64,000 nucleotides of DNA from NCBI RefSeq assembly GCF_011753055.1, contig NZ_VWWJ01000010.1, forward strand, positions 124,001-188,000. The letters are read 5' to 3'. The position numbers and the translations under genes were made by a program. The notes beneath the pieces were generated by a model, which did not search any database, was not told the DNA's origin, and was given only the letters and a program-made list of their open reading frames with translations. Origin of the DNA: Burkholderia sp. Ax-1719. GTDB lineage: Bacteria > Pseudomonadota > Gammaproteobacteria > Burkholderiales > Burkholderiaceae. Shown piece by piece: positions 33,869-40,307 of this stretch (its first letter is position 1; every line of letters begins with the position of its first letter).

Positions 33869-34855
33869 CTATGGCTTTGCCTTATTCGAAACCCGGCTAA
33901 ACCGTTGCTCGACAACCGTCGCGCCCCACTGCTGCCCTTGCGCCTCATCGGTCAGCTCAAAACCAGCCGAATCGTAGAGATGTCGCGCCGCATTCAGGCC
34001 TTTGAAGGTCCAGAGATACGTTTCATCGAAATGCTCGTCGACAAACGTCATGGCCCGCTCCAGCAAACAACGACCTATGCCAGCGCCGCGCAAAGTATCG
34101 TCGACGATAAACCATCGTAGATGCGCGACGCGCGTATCGGCATCGCCGTCGATTGCCAGCGAAGCCAGAGACCTGCCGTTTTCCACATAAAGCCAGAGCG
34201 CCTTTTGCGGATGCGGTAAAGACTGCGCGAATTCGGCCATTTCCGTTGCCACCTTGCGCTCGAAGAACACGCCAAACCCGGCATGTTGCGAATAGAAGCG
34301 CGCATGCAGGCTGGCGATATCGCCGATGCAGCCGGGTTGGTAGCCTTCAAGTATCTGCCCCGTGCCCGCATCTGTTCCTGATCGCTTCTCAAGGCCGTCA
34401 TTGTCTTGCGCGAGCGCGTTGGCATACAGGGACAGCGACTTGACCAGCGTTTGCTGGTCGGCGGGCGCGAGGCGTCTGAGCGCATGCGATACCTGATCGG
34501 TCGCGAACTCGTCGATTTTCGCGCGTAGTTGTTGACCGGTATCCGTCAAATAGAGTTCGGACGAGCGCGCATCATCGCTGGACGTTGTGCGCACAACCAG
34601 TCCGGCCGATTCGAGTTTTGCGATCTGTCGGCTCGTATTCGATTTGTCCAGCCGCAGCAGGGTGGCGAGGTCGCGCGCCGGGATCCCTGGCGTAGCGCCA
34701 ATTTCGATGACCGCGTGAACCGCCGACGGCGCGAGATCGCTGTCGGCCAGCGTGCTGCGCATGAACCCCAGTTCGCGAACCAGCTTGCGCGAAAACTCCC
34801 GCAATTCGAGGATGACCTGGTCGCGCGCCTGCGCGGGCGGATTGATCACGTCCAT
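33869..34855 (-). CDS. MarR-type regulator fused to a GNAT acetyltransferase
   Basis: The 328-residue protein joins two domains. Residues 1-150 are MarR (REFSRKLVRELGFMRSTLADSDLAPSAVHAVIEIGATPGIPARDLATLLRLDKSNTSRQIAKLESAGLV). Residues about 165-320 are GNAT, with the acetyl-CoA pyrophosphate motif LRGAGIGRCLLERAM and FKGLNAARHLYDSAGFEL. Such bifunctional proteins are known, but the target of the acetyltransferase part is rarely established. ATG 34855 is chosen because the MarR domain begins there; the longest frame runs back over the operator. A large perfect inverted repeat at 34869-34907 sits immediately upstream. Confidence 0.92.
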   Translation of the reverse strand: MDVINPPAQARDQVILELREFSRKLVRELGFMRSTLADSDLAPSAVHAVIEIGATPGIPARDLATLLRLDKSNTSRQIAKLESAGLVVRTTSSDDARSSELYLTDTGQQLRAKIDEFATDQVSHALRRLAPADQQTLVKSLSLYANALAQDNDGLEKRSGTDAGTGQILEGYQPGCIGDIASLHARFYSQHAGFGVFFERKVATEMAEFAQSLPHPQKALWLYVENGRSLASLAIDGDADTRVAHLRWFIVDDTLRGAGIGRCLLERAMTFVDEHFDETYLWTFKGLNAARHLYDSAGFELTDEAQGQQWGATVVEQRFSRVSNKAKP

Positions 34856-34868
34856 ACGACACCTATAA

Positions 34869-34907
34869 AGTTGCGATTCGCAACCACTATAGTTGCGAAT
34901 CGCAACT
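34869..34907. promoter_or_regulatory. Nested double palindrome, candidate MarR operator
   Basis: AGTTGCGATTCGCAAC (34869-34884) and GTTGCGAATCGCAACT (34892-34907) are exact inverted repeats with a 7-bp spacer. Each arm is itself a near-perfect palindrome (GTTGCGA around A/T, then TCGCAAC), so two dimer sites face each other. It begins 14 bp upstream of the marR-GNAT start and 71 bp before the divergent 34978 gene. Confidence 0.85.
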
Positions 34908-34977
34908 TTTGCAAGGCGGATCGCGTGCTTCTGGGTCGCTCGTGCGATGATGCGCCACGAACAATACGAGGTACGCA

Positions 34978-35361
34978 ATGACAACGCCATTCGACGAAGC
35001 AACTGCCGCGGCGATCGCCGCATTTGCCCAACTGGACCTCTACACCGCTGTGCAGTCGATGCGCGCCGAGGCCGACTACGACCGCGAACTGGATCAATGG
35101 GTCTCGCGCTACATCGACGAGCACGGCGGCGGCGCGGACGACGCAGAATACGACGCCTTGCACGCGCAAGCCCAGGCAACGCCTGAATATGCTCAGTTCG
35201 TCGAAGCCGTTCGCAGGGAACTCACGGAATACTTCGAAGTGACCGGCGATCAACTGGACGCGATGGTCCTGCTGCGCGATGACGATAGCGATGAGCTTTG
35301 GGCAGAGGTTAACCGGCAGCGGAACGCACTGGGTACGGGTGAAGTGCGCGGGGATCTTTGA
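34978..35361 (+). CDS. Small acidic hypothetical protein divergent from MarR-GNAT
   Basis: This 127-residue, strongly acidic soluble protein (MTTPFDEATAAAIAAFAQLD, then many Asp/Glu) is predicted to be mostly helical, with no signal peptide. It resembles no family I can name. A GAGGTACGC ribosome site precedes the ATG. It is transcribed from the other side of the nested palindrome at 34869-34907, so it is probably co-regulated with, or repressed by, the MarR-GNAT protein. It could even be a target of the acetyltransferase, which is speculation. The lipoprotein gene starts 38 bp downstream. Confidence 0.7.
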   Translation: MTTPFDEATAAAIAAFAQLDLYTAVQSMRAEADYDRELDQWVSRYIDEHGGGADDAEYDALHAQAQATPEYAQFVEAVRRELTEYFEVTGDQLDAMVLLRDDDSDELWAEVNRQRNALGTGEVRGDL

Positions 35362-35399
35362 AAGACGTACACGCTGATCAGCGCGAGCCGGGGAAGGAT

Positions 35400-35822
35400 A
35401 TGAACAGAAAACGTATGGTTTTCCTGCTGAGCAACTTCTCCTTCGCCACGCTCGCGGGTTGCCACGCACTCCCGCATATCGCCGTCGATTATTCGAATCT
35501 GGGGCAGACGCGACTCGATAGCGAACTGATGACTCACTGGCAGACTGGCGCCGAGCCATTGAGGCGCGATCTACAGGACATTGTCGACACCTATGGCGTG
35601 AATGGCGCGGGAGTGTCGATTGAAGATTTGGAAGCGATGGGCGCACATTGTTTGCCCGGCACGCAAGGCCTTTGTCAATACACCGGCATCATCCGCTATC
35701 GCTTATACGGTTTGCCAGACCCGTCAAAAGACGGCAACGTGACGACCGTTTCCTTTCAAGTGAATATTCAAAGGCAAGCGGGATCAGCCACCGTTACCGT
35801 CGAAAAGAAAGAGATCGAATAG
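35400..35822 (+). CDS. Putative small lipoprotein
   Basis: The 140-residue precursor begins MNRKRMVFLLSNFSFATLAGCHALP, giving a basic start, a hydrophobic core and the lipobox LAGC with the lipidated cysteine at about residue 21. The mature part is unassigned and contains three further cysteines (including AHCLPGTQGLCQY), possibly one disulfide pair. The strong GGGGAAGG site immediately before ATG 35400 supports this start over 35358. It follows the acidic protein gene by 38 bp and converges with the receptor-like gene at 35849. Confidence 0.72.
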   Translation: MNRKRMVFLLSNFSFATLAGCHALPHIAVDYSNLGQTRLDSELMTHWQTGAEPLRRDLQDIVDTYGVNGAGVSIEDLEAMGAHCLPGTQGLCQYTGIIRYRLYGLPDPSKDGNVTTVSFQVNIQRQAGSATVTVEKKEIE

Positions 35823-35848
35823 ATCTCGCAACTGTGAATAGGCGCAAG

Positions 35849-37000
35849 CTAGCTACCCGAAGCAAACCATTTTCGATGGATCTGTTCGTACGTTCCATCT
35901 TCATACATGGTTAGTAATGCTTCGTTGACGGTCTTTCTCAGCGGACTTCCATTGGGCAGCGCAATCCCGTATTTTTCAGGCCTAAAAATCGGTCCGACCA
36001 CAGCGAGCGCACCGTTTCCCAATCGACATGCCCAATATTGCAGCGTCGGCGCATCATAGACGATCGCCTGCACATCGCCTTGCATCAGTTTCTGGAATCC
36101 ATCGGCGGCGCTTGTCACGTTAACGAATGGCAAGCCACGCTGTGTCAGATATCCGGCGGCGACGGTGCCAGGCAGCGTGCCGATGATTTTCCCAGGCAGA
36201 TCGTCAGGATCCCGTATGTTCGACTGCAGCCGCGCGACCGTCTGCGACGATGTCACCGTGGCGGTCAGCTGCGCCACCAGCAGCACGCCGATCAGCCACA
36301 TGGTTGGCACGAGCACGCGCTTCCACGCCCCCGGTGCATCGCGCTCGCCGTGCTCGCCTGTGGCGATGATCAGCATGGTTATCCAAAGCCCCTCGCCAAT
36401 CGCCCGCCAATAAGGCTTCTGAAAATTCCGGTCGCGGCGGCGCTCCATGAGCCAGACCAGATTGGCGAGCACAAACACGATAGCGGCTGTCATGCCGACG
36501 AACTGCCCAATCGCTCGCCACGGCACCGACGCGAGCGTGCTGAGAAGCGAATTGTCGCTGTTCGCACGCACGAGAATCTGCAGACCGGAATCGAAATACG
36601 GCATCGAAAAATCGACCTTTCCTTCGCGGTCCGGCGTCATCGTGATCGCCGAGATTGCGACGTCGGCGTTGCCATGCTCGACGGCGGCGAGCAGATCTGT
36701 CGGCTTCGCAACGGCACACCACGTAAAGTCGCGATGTATGCGCCGCGCGATTTCGTTCCAGATATCGATGCTGAATCCTTCTGGCGTCGACGTTTGAGGC
36801 AGTACGAATGGGGCGGTTGGCGCGATGGCGACCCGCAGGCCGGCAGGCCCGGGCGCATCGCTGCCGATGATCGGCGTGGCCTGGATTGTGGCGTTGCAAT
36901 CCTCCGATGCGATCGGCGCGGCCGCCGACGCGCTCCCGCAGACGTTCGAGCCAAGAACGACGATCCCGCACAACACCGACACCACGCCAGGTCTGCTCAT
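35849..37000 (-). CDS. Prokaryotic ionotropic glutamate receptor-like protein (binding domain split by a two-helix pore)
   Basis: The 383-residue protein has a signal peptide (residues 1-27, ending ASA). The first lobe of an SBP family 3 domain follows (RVAIAPTAPFVLPQ, FSIDIWNEIARRI, ADVAISAITMTPDREGKVDFSMPYFDSG). Then come TM1 (VGMTAAIVFVLANLVWLMERR), a re-entrant segment (EGLWITMLIIATGEHGER) and TM2 (VLVPTMWLIGVLLVAQLTATVTSSQTV). The second lobe (GTLPGTVAAGYLTQ...) ends the protein. This order is that of GluR0 and eukaryotic glutamate receptors. Unlike GluR0, it lacks TVGYG; the filter position reads ATGEHGERDAPG. TATVTSSQTV aligns with the SYTANLAAF gate. ATG 37000 has CGGAG upstream. It is the last normal gene before the T6SS array. 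Confidence 0.85.
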   Translation of the reverse strand: MSRPGVVSVLCGIVVLGSNVCGSASAAAPIASEDCNATIQATPIIGSDAPGPAGLRVAIAPTAPFVLPQTSTPEGFSIDIWNEIARRIHRDFTWCAVAKPTDLLAAVEHGNADVAISAITMTPDREGKVDFSMPYFDSGLQILVRANSDNSLLSTLASVPWRAIGQFVGMTAAIVFVLANLVWLMERRRDRNFQKPYWRAIGEGLWITMLIIATGEHGERDAPGAWKRVLVPTMWLIGVLLVAQLTATVTSSQTVARLQSNIRDPDDLPGKIIGTLPGTVAAGYLTQRGLPFVNVTSAADGFQKLMQGDVQAIVYDAPTLQYWACRLGNGALAVVGPIFRPEKYGIALPNGSPLRKTVNEALLTMYEDGTYEQIHRKWFASGS

Positions 37001-37145
37001 CGTTGCGCTCCGAGCCCGTTTTTCCGCCGACACCTCCGGCACGACGTCGCATCACATTAAGGCAAATCTCAAGCGCCTGCCCAATGCGAGCCCGTCGGCC
37101 GGCGGCGAAACGGGGCGTGCCCGCAGCGCTACGCCTGGCGCATGC

Positions 37146-37374
37146 TTAAGTCGCGTACTGCGCGACCCCATTGCCGAAAGATACTCAAAATAACATTACA
37201 AAAATCACTCCGAGTCTTGTGTGGAAAGGATTTCCAGCAACTCGACTCGACCAGTGTGGAAAAGAGTCCTGGCAACGGCCCCGATAAGCAACTGGCACCT
37301 TCGCGAACCTACGGGCCGCCCCCGCAGCCGCTGAGCGACAACAGCCCTTCCCTCGCCTTCGTCGGCAGGCGGCC
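37146..37374. repeat. Junction repeat copy A: tautomerase 3'-end copy (T') plus Q arm, left end of the array
   Basis: 37146-37181 (36 bp), read on the minus strand, encodes SFGNGVAQYAT plus stop. This is identical in protein to the end of the tautomerase at 55221-55604, but with TAA after ACT. The adjoining Q arm (37182 to about 37374) matches 43977-44276 and 47823-48072 in blocks: ATACTCAAAATAACAT, TTTCC, GCCGCCCCCGCAGCCGCTG and CTTCGTCGGCAG. It is shorter through internal loss. No P arm lies to its left, as expected for the outer boundary. Confidence 0.85.
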
Positions 37375-37781
37375 ACAACCTGACGCTCCGCGAGCGGACG
37401 AAGCTGCCGTTGGAACGACCGCGCGACTCCGCAAACAGCCATTGCTCGCATGCGGCAACGAACGGTTGCGGCATGCGTCTCTCGCCGGCCAACGGCCGCC
37501 ACGAAACCGCCTTCTGGTATTTGGCAGTGTATGCGCGTCTAGCGCAGCACGATCCGCTGATCGACCGCTTCGAACAACACGGATGCGCAAGCGGTCGCGC
37601 AACGGGGTTTCATTGGAAAACGCAGCAGAGTCGCTGCCGCACTTTCAGGATCTACTCGTCGAGCGCGCGCAACGCATGTGCACGTTATTGCGCCAGAGGT
37701 GTGGGCGAGGGATTCGAGATCTTCGGCCCGATCTGCTTTGAGAACGACGGACCAGACGACGGCATGCACGTCGAAAAGGTG
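37375..37781. other. Gene-poor remnant DNA beyond the Q arm of copy A
   Basis: Open frames here are shadows without recognisable domains. The stretch lies between the Q arm and the transposase remnant at 37782 and looks like decayed sequence from an insertion. Nothing else was recognised. Confidence 0.4.
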
Positions 37782-37905
37782 TTATGCATTTTTGCTAAAG
37801 GATGCGAAGTGGACGAACATAACGACCGAGAACACGACGAAATGCAGACCAGCCAATGGCTTCGGGCAAACGCTCGTAGTCTCTAGCCACGGTACCAGGG
37901 CTCGC
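37782..37905 (-). pseudogene. C-terminal remnant of an IS5-family transposase
   Basis: On the minus strand the sequence reads VARDYERLPEA and then, after a one-base shift, LAGLHFVVFSVVMFVHFASF followed by SKNA and TAA at 37782-37784. RDYERLP followed by LAGLHFVVF is the usual end of IS5-group transposases. The upstream part of the transposase is missing because the PAAR gene ends at 37925. It is a truncated, frameshifted scar marking past IS activity at the left end of the array. Confidence 0.65.
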
Positions 37906-37924
37906 CGAAAGTTCATAACACCTT

Positions 37925-38209
37925 CTAGCCGCCAACATCGGTTTCTGCAATCAACACAGCACCGCAGCTACTCTTATGACCTTCGAGCGCCACCGGCGCT
38001 CCAAAGTCCAGACTATCTTCGCATCCCTCGACAATTTCGAAGAGATGAGGCGCGCATTGCGGACACGTCACCTTATCGCCCTTGCGGGCGATTGGGATGC
38101 CGGGCCGCCCCCATGTGGAAGACGGACTGCCAGAAATGACACGACCGCCATGACTGGTCTTGTCGCCCACGACAATTTGTGCCTTGCCGCCTACGGTCGC
38201 TCGCGTCAT
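37925..38209 (-). CDS. PAAR-domain protein (T6SS spike tip)
   Basis: The 94-residue protein is one PAAR domain: QIVVGDKTSHGGRVISGSP, IPIARKGDKVTCPQC, and FGAPVALEGHKSSCGAVLI near the end. The expected zinc ligands are visible (His in TSHGG, Cys in VTCPQC, His in EGHKSSC, Cys in SSCGA). PAAR proteins cap the VgrG trimer and help load effectors. It is the last gene of module 1, 10 bp after the stop of the immunity-like gene, with the order VgrG, putative effector, putative immunity, PAAR. ATG 38209 is chosen because the domain begins there. Confidence 0.93.
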   Translation of the reverse strand: MTRATVGGKAQIVVGDKTSHGGRVISGSPSSTWGRPGIPIARKGDKVTCPQCAPHLFEIVEGCEDSLDFGAPVALEGHKSSCGAVLIAETDVGG

Positions 38210-38219
38210 GTGCCGTGCC

Positions 38220-39125
38220 TCATTCCGGTTTGCCCGCAGCATCCTGCAATGCTTTGATCGGCGGATCCTCATAGGTCGTATCGATCGTATAGCCCTGCGC
38301 TTTCAAGGTTGCTTCGGTTGCAAGTCTCTTTGCATGGGCTTTGGCGAGTACAGCGGGAATGTACTTTTCCCAGTGGCGCATTTTCTCGGAGTCCCCGGGA
38401 AAATATCCAAGCGCATAGAATGCATACTCGTTCTTCACGTCGATATTGACGAGGTAAGTCTTCTTTCCTGCGACCCCGGCCATGCCACTCGCCTGCAAAG
38501 AGATTTCGATATACGTGCCATTCGCGTAAAGCGTCCACGATGGCATAGAGTCTTCACCGGCGCGCCATTCTTCCAGATCGGGCTTGTACGAGGGATCAAG
38601 AGGATACACGCCTTTGCCTTCAGCGGATGTGCCGTAATGCCACGCCTGCTCGCCGGTCAAGCGTGGAGATTCATTATCGATAAACCGTCTCCACCCGGCC
38701 GCCTCCAGCCTTGCGAGAATTTGCATCATCCCGTCGCGCGCAACCTCTGGAGATTCGACCTGCTTGTCCGAAAAGGTAGACGTGCTTTTCCATTCAAAGA
38801 TTCCGCCTGGCACATCTTTGTCGGCAGCACCCATCAGCGAGATAACATTGTTGACCTGAAAACTATTCTTACCGGATTCGATCGTTATTGTTTGATGATC
38901 TGCCTGCGAGAAATCGGCTTCGTAGAAATCCATACCAGTGGGATGGTTGTCCGTTTTGAGACCAGTAATTTTTGAAAGACTGGGATCCCCAAGTTGAAGC
39001 GTGACGGCAGATTCGCTCATTTTTGAAGTGGGAAGTGAATTGGTTTTCGCGAAACAAATCGCAAGCGCAACACCCGCGGTTATTGCAAGCGTCGCTATAC
39101 ATTTAGTCAAAAAATTGATTCTCAT
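38220..39125 (-). CDS. Putative periplasmic immunity protein of T6SS module 1
   Basis: The 301-residue protein begins with a hydrophobic signal or anchor (FLTKCIATLAITAGVALAICFA) and continues as a soluble periplasmic domain with no named family. A central block, ILARLEAAGWRRFIDNESPRL, followed by WTLYANGTYIEISLQ, recurs in the decayed gene at 54117-54844 (VIARINRAGWKRFIAADTSRL, WSWHVDNMFIDLQ), so there is a small protein family linked to vgrG modules. Its start overlaps the stop of the putative effector by 4 bp (39122-39125), which is typical of effector-immunity coupling. Export to the periplasm fits neutralising a toxin acting there. Confidence 0.72.
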   Translation of the reverse strand: MRINFLTKCIATLAITAGVALAICFAKTNSLPTSKMSESAVTLQLGDPSLSKITGLKTDNHPTGMDFYEADFSQADHQTITIESGKNSFQVNNVISLMGAADKDVPGGIFEWKSTSTFSDKQVESPEVARDGMMQILARLEAAGWRRFIDNESPRLTGEQAWHYGTSAEGKGVYPLDPSYKPDLEEWRAGEDSMPSWTLYANGTYIEISLQASGMAGVAGKKTYLVNIDVKNEYAFYALGYFPGDSEKMRHWEKYIPAVLAKAHAKRLATEATLKAQGYTIDTTYEDPPIKALQDAAGKPE

Positions 39126-40291
39126 GGCGTATCTGGAATATTTCTGAACCCAGCAATCTCGCGGAGATAAGAATGCATTTCATCTTTATGTGAGGTCATC
39201 AGCAAATCATATTTATTTGCAGCCTTACCAATCCAGTTCATTCTTTGAATATAATTTTGCATGGTAATATCACCCTCTGGTGCTGATTTGTGATCCGGAT
39301 CAGTTGTTTTATCTCTGGACGTCAACACCAACTCAAGAGGAGGAATCTGTGCTCGAAGCAGCTTGGCTAACTCGTAAGCTGTGATCGCACCCAAGCCTAG
39401 AGCGGAGGCCACGACGCGATTGTCATCAAACTTCTTGCTCTGCAAAACGCGTTGAAAATCAAGACCAAGATCAAACACGATCCTGTCGTAAATGAGACCT
39501 TGCAGTACCTCGCCCTGCTCATGGTACGCGATGTTGAAAAGATGCTGCATTGCGAGTTTCGGTCTGAATCTGCTGTGCTCGCCCGCGTCTTCCCATTGCT
39601 TGACGTAATCAAATCCTTCCGTCACCAGCGGAGTAGCCTGAAGGTAGCCAAGCTTACCATTTATAACCTCCCCGGTATTTCTGTCGCGCTGCATTGGCGT
39701 CTTTGCTATGACATCTTTATAGTCAAGTTGAAGACGAAAGTTTTTGCGCACCGGTTCCAGAAAATCATTGCTATTGCGCTTTTGCGCAGACTCCTTGAAT
39801 GAAGCTGGATCAACCGCGTAACCGTAGAACCAGGGCAGAATGTCGTTGAATAGCCACAGATTGCCTTGCCCGAGTAAGGTATAGGTTGGCATGGCCTTTG
39901 TCATACGAAGCAGCGGCGCCTCCAGGGTGACAGCGACTTGTTTCGCCGCAAATGCACCCAGACCGAGCCAGTAAAAACGCCCCACCAACTCTTTCTTCCC
40001 ATACGGGAAATCTTCCAGAAACACCGCAGCATAAGCCCCTGCGATACGTCGCGCACGCACCGCGAAATTGCTTACAAAACGCGGCGTGGACTTGTTCGCG
40101 GAGTCATTGGCAATACCCGGACTACCGTTCCGATAGTCCGGCTTGTCCTGACAAACCGGCGCATGTGTGACGATCTGACTAAGCGCGTATTGCTGCGCAT
40201 GCGTCCAGAACGCGGGCCAATCACATTTCAGATCGGTAACGGTATGGGGCGTGTCATTGGTCTGCCCGTTGACGGCTAAAGGAGTAGGCAC
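39122..40291 (-). CDS. Putative T6SS cargo effector, DUF2515-like
   Basis: The 389-residue protein lies 16 bp after vgrG and overlaps the immunity-like gene by 4 bp, the usual effector position. It is mostly helical. Notable segments are FWTHAQQYALSQIV, FAVRARRIAGAYAAVFLEDFPYGKKELVGRFYWLGLGAFAAKQVA and MQHLFNIAYHEQGEVLQGLIYD (which has HEQGE). This resembles the uncharacterised DUF2515 family often found after vgrG in Burkholderiales, an assignment made from memory and not certain. No lipase GxSxG, nuclease HNH or peptidase motif is evident. There is no signal peptide, as expected for T6SS delivery. Confidence 0.68.
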   Translation of the reverse strand: MPTPLAVNGQTNDTPHTVTDLKCDWPAFWTHAQQYALSQIVTHAPVCQDKPDYRNGSPGIANDSANKSTPRFVSNFAVRARRIAGAYAAVFLEDFPYGKKELVGRFYWLGLGAFAAKQVAVTLEAPLLRMTKAMPTYTLLGQGNLWLFNDILPWFYGYAVDPASFKESAQKRNSNDFLEPVRKNFRLQLDYKDVIAKTPMQRDRNTGEVINGKLGYLQATPLVTEGFDYVKQWEDAGEHSRFRPKLAMQHLFNIAYHEQGEVLQGLIYDRIVFDLGLDFQRVLQSKKFDDNRVVASALGLGAITAYELAKLLRAQIPPLELVLTSRDKTTDPDHKSAPEGDITMQNYIQRMNWIGKAANKYDLLMTSHKDEMHSYLREIAGFRNIPDTP

Positions 40292-40307
40292 TGTTAGTTA
40301 CTCGTGT

